Below, in pieces: positions 1-8,411 of a stretch of 64,000 nt of DNA. The stretch comes from an uncultured Bacillota bacterium (GTDB lineage Bacteria > Bacillota > Dethiobacteria > DTU022 > UBA8154), in assembly GCA_937973635.1 (NCBI GenBank), contig CALJJZ010000047.1, positions 1-64,000 on the forward strand, read 5' to 3'. The translations under genes were made by a program, and so were the position numbers. A model generated the notes under the pieces. The model searched no databases. It saw nothing but the letters and a program-made list of their open reading frames with translations, and was not told the DNA's origin. The stretch's first letter is position 1. Every line of letters begins with the position of its first letter.

Positions 1-400
1 TCTTAGTGTTGAACTCCGTGGTGTTGCCGATACGGTCGATCTCCGTCTTTAGCTGGTCGATCTCCCGCTGGATCTCCATGCGGTCCTGGGAAGTGTTTGT
101 TCCCGTGGCCGCCTGTACAGCCAGCTCCCGCATACGCTGCAGGATGCTGTGGGTCTCGTTTAAGGCCCCTTCCGCCGTCTGGATGAGGCTGATACCGTCC
201 TGGGCGTTGCGGATGGCTTGGGTAAGGCCGCGGATCTGGGAACGCATCTTCTCGCTGATGGCCAGCCCCGCCGCGTCGTCGGCGGCACGGTTGATGCGCA
301 GACCTGAAGAAAGGCGCTCCAAGGACTTATTCAGACGGTTCTCCGTTGCCCCCAAGTTACGGTACGCGTTCATGGCGGCAATATTTTGGTAAATTCTCAT
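1..400 (-). CDS. Flagellin, N-terminal part (3' end beyond window start)
   Basis: Minus-strand reading gives [59 protein letters not shown]..., the classic flagellin D0/D1 N-terminus. SD AAGGAGG precedes the ATG at 398-400. Confidence 0.95.
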   Translation of the reverse strand, partial: MRIYQNIAAMNAYRNLGATENRLNKSLERLSSGLRINRAADDAAGLAISEKMRSQIRGLTQAIRNAQDGISLIQTAEGALNETHSILQRMRELAVQAATGTNTSQDRMEIQREIDQLKTEIDRIGNTTEFNTK

Positions 401-720
401 GGCTTAAATCCTCCTTGATTTTTCTGGCTTCCCTGCCAGGTTGCTTGAACTTCTCCCATTTCCCTCAAAAAACAAACCCCTTCTTGCCACAATTCCGACA
501 CCGACAGTCCTTTTACCTCCCTCCTCCCGGCAAATTATTTTTGCCGCTTCCCTGCGGGCTTAATTTTGGCTTTAGTGTCCAGGCGCTTTTAGCGGTGCCC
601 GGCGGTTACGCTCATTCAGCAACCGCTACCCAGCCCGGTGTATTCTCTCCGGGCCGGGTAGCCATTGCTGAAGGGCAAGCCGGCCCCTGTGGCACGGGGC
701 AGGAGTATACCAGCGCAGGC

Positions 721-972
721 CTAAGCTGTGGGCAGGGGCGGGGCTTTCCTCATGGCCTCTTGGGGGGCTGTTTTAAGCTGCTGCAGGCGCCGGTTTTTTT
801 CCAGCTCCGCGGCCAGAACCTGGCTGAAAGTAAGGTGGCTGCCGCCGAAGGCTGCAGCCACCCCGTGGCCGCCTTCCCGCGCCGCCTCCAGCACTATGCG
901 GGCCAAAGCAAGGCCTATCTCTTGCTGCTGCGGCGTCTCCTTTACGCTAAAGGATGTTGTTTTCGCCTGCAA
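721..972 (-). CDS. Possible small protein (~83 aa) between csrA and flagellin
   Basis: Open frame MQAKTTSFSVKETPQQQEIGLALARIVLEAAREGGHG...; candidate TTG start at 970-972 preceded by AAAAAGGAG at ~8 nt spacing. No family recognised. Confidence 0.35.
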   Translation of the reverse strand: MQAKTTSFSVKETPQQQEIGLALARIVLEAAREGGHGVAAAFGGSHLTFSQVLAAELEKNRRLQQLKTAPQEAMRKAPPLPTA

Positions 973-1211
973 GGCATATCGCTCCTTTTTGTCTTTTTTT
1001 GCTTCAAAAAACAAAGGACGGAACACGGGGCAGCCTTCTTGCAGCCGCACCCTGGCTCCGTCTCTTTTGGCCCTGTACGGTTTTTCAAAAACAAAGCCGC
1101 ACTGTACGTCGTGTACACTACGGCTCCTTCCGTTTAAGGTTTTACAGGGAGCAGGTCATCCGTAACCTGCTGTGATGCAGTTTTTTTTAACCAAAACAAC
1201 CCTCACCGCCT

Positions 1212-1233
1212 ATATCGGCAAAAAGCAGAGGAA
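1212..1233 (-). promoter_or_regulatory. Candidate sigma28 (SigD/FliA)-type promoter
   Basis: Minus strand reads TTAA-N14-GCCGATAT; the -10 box is a perfect match to GCCGATAT, the -35 is 3/4. Confidence 0.5.
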
Positions 1234-1307
1234 TTAAAGGGGAAGAGACAAAAATAACCAAAAAATAACCAAAAGATAAAGGTGCCTCCTGCTCCCGCCC
1301 GGATCGG

Positions 1308-1505
1308 CTAGGCCCCCCAGCCCATCTTTCGCGGGATTTCGCCGTTTTCCTCCAGCATCTTTTTCAGCTCCGTGCGATAAATGGCCATCTCCCGGGGCGC
1401 TTCGATGCCTATTTTGACATTTTCCCCCTCGATGCCGAGGATGCGGATTTTGATATCTTTACCTATTTCGATCCCCTCTTCCACCTGGCGGCGCAGTACC
1501 AGCAT
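1308..1505 (-). CDS. csrA: Carbon storage regulator CsrA (copy 1)
   Basis: [47 protein letters not shown]: CsrA family. SD GGGAGGATGGAGAAA before the ATG; the longer ORF to 1799 is probably not translated as one protein. Confidence 0.93.
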   Translation of the reverse strand: MLVLRRQVEEGIEIGKDIKIRILGIEGENVKIGIEAPREMAIYRTELKKMLEENGEIPRKMGWGA

Positions 1506-1823
1506 TTTCTCCATCCTCCCTGATTGATCTTCCATGCTTCCCTGCGGAAATCTTGACACGGGCCTTAAGGCTTCCACACCCGGCCGGCAAAACGAAAGAG
1601 CCGCCCGGGTAAACTCCGTTTTACCCGTCACGGCTCCATCCTGAAAAGACAGCCACAGGCGCTCCGTCACCTGTGCGGAAAAGGCAGGCTTTCTTCTTTT
1701 ACAGCAGGGCCATTCCCCGATCCTCGCAGCCCGGCCCTGCCACGCCTCCCGCCTCCTGATCTCAGAGGAAAGAGCGGGAAACTGCCTTTTCCGTACCATT
1801 TATATCGTCCAAGGAAAGGGGAT

Positions 1824-2045
1824 TTAAAGGGCCGTCTCAGAATATTGTTCTTCCTCCTTTGTTTTGCCGGTCCCTTTACCGCCTTTGCCGTTATGTTTTT
1901 TTAAGTTTTCCGTGCGGAAGATGCGTATCTCTCTCGGGGCTTCTACGCCCACATTGACGCTTTCGCCGCCGATGGACAGGATCTTGATCTGGATCTTATC
2001 GGCAATGGTGATACTTTCTTCTACTTTGCGCTTGAGCACGAGCAT
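1824..2045 (-). CDS. csrA: Carbon storage regulator CsrA (copy 2)
   Basis: [61 protein letters not shown]. Confidence 0.94.
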   Translation of the reverse strand: MLVLKRKVEESITIADKIQIKILSIGGESVNVGVEAPREIRIFRTENLKKHNGKGGKGTGKTKEEEQYSETAL

Positions 2046-2113
2046 AACTTCCTCATCCTCCTTGATGTTTTAATGCGGCATCCCTGCCAAAGCGGAAACA
2101 GATCTAAAAACGG

Positions 2114-4444
2114 TTAGCCCAAAAGCTGCAAGATGGCTTGCGGCTTCATGTTGGCTTGGGCCAGCATGGCCGTGCCCGCCTGGAGCAGGATCTGGTTGCG
2201 AGTAAACTCCATCATCTCCTCGGCCATATCTAGATCCCGGATGCGGGACTCAGAGGAGTTGAGGTTTTCGATGGCTACACCCAGGCTGTTTACCGTGTGC
2301 TCCAGCCTGTTCTGGATGGCGCCCAGTTTGGAGCGCTCGCTGGAGACAAGGTCCATGGCCCGATCCAGGGCGTCCATGGCATGGTTGGCTTTAATACGGT
2401 CTGTAACAGATATTCCCTTTACGCCAAGGGCCTGGGAATCGAGGCGGCCGATGGCGGCCCCCACGTCCTGTCCTGGGTTGGGACCGATCTGGAAGACCAT
2501 GGTGCTGTCCTTAACATGAATATGGGTAATAAAAGGGGTGGGAGTAGCCAAGGTGGCAAAGGCTCCTTTAGCATCGAACTCCGTCACCAGACCCACGCCG
2601 GCCAGGGGGTCAAACTCCACGTCGATATAGGGATGGACCACGCCTACCAGCAGATTGCTGGAGATCTGCACATCATCGGCGATCACCTCGCTGGAATCAT
2701 GGGCGTTCACGACCCTTACATTGAAAATCGCTTCGGTGGAACGTTGGATCGTGGCAAAGCCGAGGGCATTGATAATATCGGCATGGCCGAAGATATTCAG
2801 CTCGCCCTGGCGCCCGGGAATAACGCTGCGCACCACCAGGGTCCCTTCGGTGGAGGTGTGAGTCCCCGCTGCTGCTTTATGCCCCGTAACATAGGTAACG
2901 AAATGGTCATGCATATTTTCCTGGAGGTAGCGCCGCTGGTCGAGGCCCTCGGCAATGGCCCTGTTCATCTTGTAGCGCAGGGTGCCCAAGGTATCGTTCA
3001 GGTCAATGGAGAAAAAGGCCCGGGTGCCATCCCCCTGCACAATAGTAATCTTCTGGGGGCTTTCCAAGAGAAAACGCCCGTTGGCATCCCAAAACTCGCG
3101 GATGTCGTAGAGGCGGGTATTGTCGTCAGCCAGCTTGCCCAGCCCGGAGGCGTAAATAAAAGTAGCAGCAGGGTCAGCGTCCCCCAGCTCCTCCACGGTA
3201 AGGGCTACCTCTCCGTCATAGGCCTGGCCGAAAGTAGAGCTCGCCTGGTCCAGATCCAGAGTGAAAAAGCGCAGCGTAGTTGTGCTGTCATTGAGGGCGT
3301 TTTCCGCGAAGGCCCACGTATGGGTAACAGTGGCTATGGCGGTAAGGGTGTGGTTGTAGTCAAGGCGGAAAACGTCGGCGTCGGCGGTGTTACCGCGGAT
3401 ATTTACCACAGCCTTGTCGCCCACCCTGACGCCTGCCGCTGTTCCGGCATTGTCAATGGTGATATTAACAGCACCTATGCTAACGACTGTGGTTGTAGTC
3501 AAGTCCACAACCTGGCCTGTTAGTCTATGGAAACTGTAATTACCATCCGCGTCATACTGGTGGCTGCTAATCCTGTATGTGAGCGTCTCACTAGCAGTAT
3601 TAACACTTGTAACCTCAAAAAGTATAGAAGCATTATATGTTACTCCGGCAGTTAGGGAGATGTTTGCGCCGCCGAAGGTGTCGCTTGCCGTCCCCTGTAA
3701 ATATTCCTGGGCAATGCCAATACTTTGGGCTGGAGCAACACCCGTCTCCGTGCTAAGCCTATAGCGTCCGTACTGCAGGTTCTGGGCGGAAAGGTCGACA
3801 ATGCCGGAGGCTGGATCCAGCTGCAGCTCCTGCAGCGACCCCACGTCGTGCTTGATCATAAAAATATTGCTTTTCTGCACCTCGGCAAGGCCGATCCGCT
3901 GCGCCTGGATCTCGATGCGGTAGTTGCCGCCCCCTTGAAATTTCTGGCCGAACTGATCGATATAGCGCAGGCCGTCCCGCATGTACACATGGGTAGTGAT
4001 ACGGTCAGTGGAGACGATGGCAGCGGCAGAGCCATCTAGCAATTTCTTGGTATTGAACTCTGTAGCGTTGGAGATGCGGTCGATCTCGTCCTTGAGCTGG
4101 TCGATCTCCCGTTGGATCTCCATGCGGTCACCGGAGGTATAGGTCTCGTTGGCGGCCTGCACAGCCAACTCGCGCATGCGCTGCAGCATGGAGTGGACTT
4201 CGTTGATGGCGCCTTCGGCGGTCTGCAGCAGGGAGATCCCGTCCTGGGCGTTGCGCAGGGCCATGCGCAGGCCTTTGATCTGGGCGCGCATCCGCTCGCT
4301 GATGGCCAGGCCGGCGGCGTCGTCGGCGGCGCGATTGATCCTGAGGCCCGAGGAGAGCCTCTCCAGGGAGCGGTTAAGGCGGCCATCGGTGATGCTGAGG
4401 TGGCGGTACGCAGTAAGGGCGGCAATATTCTGGTTGATTCTCAT
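2114..4444 (-). CDS. Giant flagellin (776 aa) with a large central insertion
   Basis: Canonical N-terminal ([16 protein letters not shown]...[29 protein letters not shown]) and C-terminal ([53 protein letters not shown]) flagellin domains, separated by roughly 500 aa. Confidence 0.95.
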   Translation of the reverse strand: MRINQNIAALTAYRHLSITDGRLNRSLERLSSGLRINRAADDAAGLAISERMRAQIKGLRMALRNAQDGISLLQTAEGAINEVHSMLQRMRELAVQAANETYTSGDRMEIQREIDQLKDEIDRISNATEFNTKKLLDGSAAAIVSTDRITTHVYMRDGLRYIDQFGQKFQGGGNYRIEIQAQRIGLAEVQKSNIFMIKHDVGSLQELQLDPASGIVDLSAQNLQYGRYRLSTETGVAPAQSIGIAQEYLQGTASDTFGGANISLTAGVTYNASILFEVTSVNTASETLTYRISSHQYDADGNYSFHRLTGQVVDLTTTTVVSIGAVNITIDNAGTAAGVRVGDKAVVNIRGNTADADVFRLDYNHTLTAIATVTHTWAFAENALNDSTTTLRFFTLDLDQASSTFGQAYDGEVALTVEELGDADPAATFIYASGLGKLADDNTRLYDIREFWDANGRFLLESPQKITIVQGDGTRAFFSIDLNDTLGTLRYKMNRAIAEGLDQRRYLQENMHDHFVTYVTGHKAAAGTHTSTEGTLVVRSVIPGRQGELNIFGHADIINALGFATIQRSTEAIFNVRVVNAHDSSEVIADDVQISSNLLVGVVHPYIDVEFDPLAGVGLVTEFDAKGAFATLATPTPFITHIHVKDSTMVFQIGPNPGQDVGAAIGRLDSQALGVKGISVTDRIKANHAMDALDRAMDLVSSERSKLGAIQNRLEHTVNSLGVAIENLNSSESRIRDLDMAEEMMEFTRNQILLQAGTAMLAQANMKPQAILQLLG

Positions 4445-4812
4445 CTTCTCTCCATCCTCCTTGATGGGTTAAATATACGGCCTCCGTGCCGTCCGAGAGA
4501 AAGGGAAACTTGTTTGCTTCAGTCCGGGTGCTCCCGCCTCCTTTTTGTTTTGTTTTCCGGCGCAGCGCAGCTTTTGGCCGCAGCAGCGGCGCCAAAATAA
4601 AAACGCCGCTTTTCCCGGGGCCGCTGCAGGGGCCTTCACCCCCGGAAGGCCCTTTTTCGGGCCTTCCCCGGCCGCGGTGGACGCGCGACGTCTCTGACAG
4701 ACAAACTACGCAAGGGATATGCCGGGGATAAGCAACCATATCCCTCATCTGCTGTGCTTTTCACCCTCCGTGGTGCAATGCGGCGCGGCGTCCTTGCCTT
4801 GCTTCGCTTATT

Positions 4813-4839
4813 ATATCGGCGGCGGCGGTTGGTTTGTTA
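4813..4839 (-). promoter_or_regulatory. Candidate sigma28 promoter for the giant flagellin
   Basis: Minus strand TAAC-N15-GCCGATAT (consensus TAAA-N15-GCCGATAT). Confidence 0.65.
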
Positions 4840-4857
4840 AGGGCCGCAGGAGGCCTT

Positions 4858-5289
4858 TTACGCCCTGCCGCCGCTTTTTAAGTACTGCAGGACCTGCCCC
4901 GTAAAACGCCTCAGGTCGGGCAGGCTGGTCTGAATAATCCGGTAAAGTTCTTCGTTCGTTACCTGGTGATAAAGGTGGACCATTCTGTTGCGATAGCCGG
5001 CCATCTTCACCAGGGTGTCGCCCAGGGAGGCGTCAACTATTCCCTGCTCCGCAAGGCCCCGGGCTATGCTTTTGTATTCCCTGGACATGGCGATGCCGCC
5101 TGATTTTGCCAGAATATGCCTGCCAATATCAAATACTGCCTCCAGGGAACGGCGCAAAAAGCTCTCCGCGGCCGCAGCGTTGCGCGGCCTTAAAAAATCC
5201 GCTTCCGGCAGTGATTTCAGGGCCTCGAGCTCACGGCAATTTGTTTCAATCAGGACGAGCCTCTGTTTAAGCAGGGTATGATCAATCAT
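4858..5289 (-). CDS. hepT: HepT-like HEPN ribonuclease toxin (DUF86)
   Basis: MIDHTLLKQRLVLIETNCRELEALK...YRNRMVHLYHQV; HEPN motif RNRMVHLY (RX4HXY). Start overlaps the upstream nucleotidyltransferase gene by 8 nt. Confidence 0.85.
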   Translation of the reverse strand: MIDHTLLKQRLVLIETNCRELEALKSLPEADFLRPRNAAAAESFLRRSLEAVFDIGRHILAKSGGIAMSREYKSIARGLAEQGIVDASLGDTLVKMAGYRNRMVHLYHQVTNEELYRIIQTSLPDLRRFTGQVLQYLKSGGRA

Positions 5290-5746
5290 CCCGTTTTTCC
5301 TCCTTGATAGCAACTTCTTCCAGGAACTCGTCCAGGTACCTATCTAAAAAAGGTTTGAAATCGGCTGCCCGGCGCAGGACGTCTTCCTCGTATGCTTCGC
5401 GGAACGGCGGATCGCTGCAGTATATACAGATGCCGCAAATAACTTCCGCCTGAAAAACTGCATGGTTTTCCTGGGCGAAAACAAGGTCCAGGGGCAGGGG
5501 CAAAAAGAGCGCTTCAAGCTCATTATAGAGGTCGGCATAGAGGTCGGGGATAAGTTCTGCCGGAGGCAGCGCAGGCGCAAAGACCAGGCCAAGATCAAGA
5601 TCTGCCAGGGGGTCATCCCCGCTGCAGCCTTTGCCTTCCAGTATGTCCAGGCCCGCCTCGGCCTGCGAGCCAAAAAGATAGGCGAGGGCCACATTATGGC
5701 TGGCGCAGATCTGTTTTAATTTCTCCCTTTTAGGCACATTATGCAA
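5282..5746 (-). CDS. mntA: MntA-like minimal nucleotidyltransferase antitoxin
   Basis: YLFGSQAEAG...DPLADLDLGLVFAPALPP: GS...DxD nucleotidyltransferase motif, with more spacing than the usual X10. Adjacent to hepT. Confidence 0.8.
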   Translation of the reverse strand: MHNVPKREKLKQICASHNVALAYLFGSQAEAGLDILEGKGCSGDDPLADLDLGLVFAPALPPAELIPDLYADLYNELEALFLPLPLDLVFAQENHAVFQAEVICGICIYCSDPPFREAYEEDVLRRAADFKPFLDRYLDEFLEEVAIKEEKRDD

Positions 5747-5862
5747 AGTTGTTCACCGCCCGGTACTTACAGCACTACTTGACCAAAATTATAACACAGG
5801 ATTATGCTAAGTTCAAACAAATAGCGCAATAATTGCTATATTTTCTATTATTAGCCAAAAAT

Positions 5863-5883
5863 AAAACCCGGCGGCCGACCGGG
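5863..5883 (-). terminator. Intrinsic terminator-like hairpin (minus strand)
   Basis: Minus strand CCCGGTCGGCCGCCGGG followed by TTTTATTTTT, ~117 nt upstream of mntA. Confidence 0.5.
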
Positions 5884-6031
5884 CTTTCCCTAAAGGAAAC
5901 GGGGAAAAAATATGGCAGACAAACCACGCTTTGCACCGTTGGTAGCACAATAATTTATTATGTGTTACCGCTGTTTTTTTTATTTCGCCGGCGGCGTTAA
6001 ATATTCCTGCCCGGGACTGCAAATTTTTTGT

Positions 6032-6060
6032 AAAAAAAAACAGGCTTTGGGCAAAGCCTG
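6032..6060 (-). terminator. Strong intrinsic terminator (minus strand)
   Basis: CAGGCTTTGGGCAAAGCCTG perfect inverted repeat followed on the minus strand by nine T. Confidence 0.75.
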
Positions 6061-6224
6061 TGAGAAAGGGTAAAGTTTAAGGAGAACAGGGCCCGTTCTC
6101 TGCGCATAAACAATATCGGCAGCTCCCGGCCCTTTTTAAAGCCCGGCGCCGCGGCCCGGCAGGAGTAAGAAAAAACGCGGCGAAATAAAAAGCGTAGGTC
6201 ATTGCGATGCACCGCGGGGGAGCC

Positions 6225-7385
6225 ATGCGCAGAATACGCATCAAAGATCTAAAGCCCGGCTATATGCTGGCCCTGCCCATCAACCTGCCACGCACCGGAG
6301 TAGCCCTGCTTAAAGAGGGCGTCGAACTGACGCAGAGGCATATCGCCTACCTGCGGCAGTACGGGCTGCAGGAGGAATTCTGTTTTATTTTCGACGGCTC
6401 CGAACAGCGGCAGCCTTCTTTGGAAGACCGCGTAATCCTGCAGCATTTCCGCGCCGATATTTTGCGCAGCATTGAAAATATGGAGCTGCAAAATACCCTC
6501 GTCTCCACTTACATTGCCCTGGAAGACCTGGCGGACAGGATAAAGAGCAACAGCGCCCTAGTGCTCCAGCCCGTCCAAAAGGTATCCGAGAAGCTGATGC
6601 GCCAGGTGCTGGAGCACAACGACGTCATGCTGCAGCTTGCCGCCCTCAAGGCCATACACGAGTACACCTTCTGCCATTCTGTTAACGTAGCCATCTACGT
6701 CGTTTCTTTCGGCAAATTCCTGGGGCTGAGGGAGGGCACCCTGCAGCAGCTGGCCCTGGCCGGGCTGCTGCACGACCTGGGAAAATTAAGCATCCCCGCG
6801 GAGATCCTCGACAAGCCCGGCAGGCTCACCGCGGAAGAGTTCAAACAGGTCAAGGGCCATACCTATGAAGGCTACCGGCGCCTGGCGGAGAAAACGGGCG
6901 TGGGCAACGACGTGCTCCAGGCTGTGCTCATGCACCACGAGCGCTTTGACGGCAGCGGCTACCTCCTGGGCCTGCAGGGCCAAAAAATCCACCCCTGGGC
7001 CAGGATGCTGGCCATCGTGGATATCTACGACGCCCTCACCTCCCGCCGCTGCTACCGGGAGGCCGTGCTCCCCCACGAAACGGTGGACTACCTCATGGCC
7101 CTGAGCACCCAGGGAGCCCTGGATTTTAAGATGCTCAGCGTCTACCTGCGGCATATGCCCGTTTATCCCGGAGGCCTGAAGGTTACTTTGAGCACCGGGG
7201 AAAAGGGGGCCGTGGTGGAGACGACGCCGGGGTTGCCGCTGCGCCCCGTGGTGGAGGTCTCCTCCCTGGCCGGGGGCAAACAGCCCGGCAAAGGGGCCCC
7301 CGCCGAACCGGTGAGCATTAAACGCAAAAGGGTCGACCTTGCGGCCAACCCCACGGTCTTTATCACCAGCATCGACGCCCGCTGA
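6225..7385 (+). CDS. HD-GYP domain cyclic-di-GMP phosphodiesterase-like protein
   Basis: HDLGKLSIPAEILDKPGRLT...HHERFDGSGYLLGLQGQKIHPWARMLAIVDIYDALTSRRCYR; start chosen at the ATG preceded by GGGGGAG. Confidence 0.92.
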   Translation: MRRIRIKDLKPGYMLALPINLPRTGVALLKEGVELTQRHIAYLRQYGLQEEFCFIFDGSEQRQPSLEDRVILQHFRADILRSIENMELQNTLVSTYIALEDLADRIKSNSALVLQPVQKVSEKLMRQVLEHNDVMLQLAALKAIHEYTFCHSVNVAIYVVSFGKFLGLREGTLQQLALAGLLHDLGKLSIPAEILDKPGRLTAEEFKQVKGHTYEGYRRLAEKTGVGNDVLQAVLMHHERFDGSGYLLGLQGQKIHPWARMLAIVDIYDALTSRRCYREAVLPHETVDYLMALSTQGALDFKMLSVYLRHMPVYPGGLKVTLSTGEKGAVVETTPGLPLRPVVEVSSLAGGKQPGKGAPAEPVSIKRKRVDLAANPTVFITSIDAR

Positions 7386-7388
7386 CCC

Positions 7389-7955
7389 TTAGGCTTCTAG
7401 GCCTGGGCCGCCGCCTGGATAAAGGGCCTGGGCCAGGCGGTAGGCCTCTACGCCCCGGCGGTGGTAGTAGCTCACGCTGCCCTCCGCCGCCCGGTCGGGC
7501 AGCCTTGTTTCCACAACTATCCTTAAAGGCCGCCTGCCCGCAAAGGGCTCGGAGACGGGAGCCCGGTGCGCCTCTCCCGGCCCGGGCGGGGCTGCCGTCT
7601 GCCCGGCGGGGCGGCCCTGCCCCAGGAGGATGCGCAGCAGCCGCTCGTACGAGGCGTGGAACTCCTGCGTATTCTCCAGCGCGCTCCCTGTTTCCGGCCG
7701 GCCCTTTTCTTCGGCCCGGCCCATCTCCGTGCGGGGCGGCGCTGTCATATTCGTACGGTTGGCGGCGTTTGCCTCCAGGCGGGTGCGTGGATTAAGGAAT
7801 TCTACGGCATGGCGCGTGTCGGTCTGGGCCTCCACGCGGTTGCGCATCTCCGGCTGCATGGCCGGGTCGGGGGCCGGCGGGGGCGCCTGCTCCCTTTGAA
7901 AGCCGTTGGGGATCAGGCCCGGTTCGCGGATATTGTGCAGGGGCGTAATACGCAA
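7389..7955 (-). CDS. Hypothetical protein (188 aa) in the flagellar operon
   Basis: Long ORF directly after csrA copy 3 on the same strand: MRITPLHNIREPGLIPNGF...VSYYHRRGVEAYRLAQAL. No family recognised. Confidence 0.65.
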   Translation of the reverse strand: MRITPLHNIREPGLIPNGFQREQAPPPAPDPAMQPEMRNRVEAQTDTRHAVEFLNPRTRLEANAANRTNMTAPPRTEMGRAEEKGRPETGSALENTQEFHASYERLLRILLGQGRPAGQTAAPPGPGEAHRAPVSEPFAGRRPLRIVVETRLPDRAAEGSVSYYHRRGVEAYRLAQALYPGGGPGLEA

Positions 7956-7976
7956 GGCAGAAGACCTCCTGGAAAT

Positions 7977-8264
7977 TTACTTTTCTTTATCTTCCACAAA
8001 AGGGGTATCCTTCTCCTGCTTTTTGAGGGAGGGGAGAGGCGTAAATTGCAGCTTTTTAAGCCTGCCCGCCATCTTGGCGGCCGTGCCCGCAGCCCGGATA
8101 TTCTCCTCCAGGATGGCTTCATAGATTTCGCGGCGGTAGATGGAAACATCCCGAGGGGCCCTGATGCCCAGGCGGATGGCGTCGCCGTTGATCTCGACGA
8201 CGCTGATTTCAATGTCATCGCCTACCATAATACTCTGGCCTTTTTTGCGCGTCAGCACCAGCAT
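7977..8264 (-). CDS. csrA: Carbon storage regulator CsrA (copy 3, with C-terminal extension)
   Basis: MLVLTRKKGQSIMVGDDIEISVVEINGDAIRLGIRAPRDVSIYRREIYEAILEEN plus ~35 aa tail; adjacent to fliW. Confidence 0.95.
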   Translation of the reverse strand: MLVLTRKKGQSIMVGDDIEISVVEINGDAIRLGIRAPRDVSIYRREIYEAILEENIRAAGTAAKMAGRLKKLQFTPLPSLKKQEKDTPFVEDKEK

Positions 8265-8411
8265 CCCTGCTACCATCCTTTCGCCGGCAAAAAAACAGGC
8301 ACTCCACCCCAATTTAATTATAGCATAGCCAAAAGAGGGAGGCAATGCCCGCAGGGCCCGCGCCAAAAATTTCCGCCTATTTCCCCGGCTTAAAGGCCCG
8401 TAACTGCTTTT

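Noticed and set aside
1506-1799. 98-aa N-terminal extension in frame with csrA1 (ORF track 1308-1799)
   Set aside because: CsrA conventionally begins at MLVL, which has its own strong SD; the upstream segment looks like random Arg/Cys-rich reading of a leader.
2133-4600. Long plus-strand ORFs opposite the giant flagellin (e.g. 2297-3523, 408 aa)
   Set aside because: Antisense shadows of the flagellin gene in GC-rich DNA; no recognisable domains.
5860-5985. Possible c-di-GMP-I (GEMM) riboswitch upstream of the HD-GYP gene
   Set aside because: Fragments such as GCAAAGC (minus) and GGTAG...TTACCG (plus) resemble GEMM pieces, but they are on opposite strands and the expected GNRA hairpin and core order are not present. 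Needs cmsearch.
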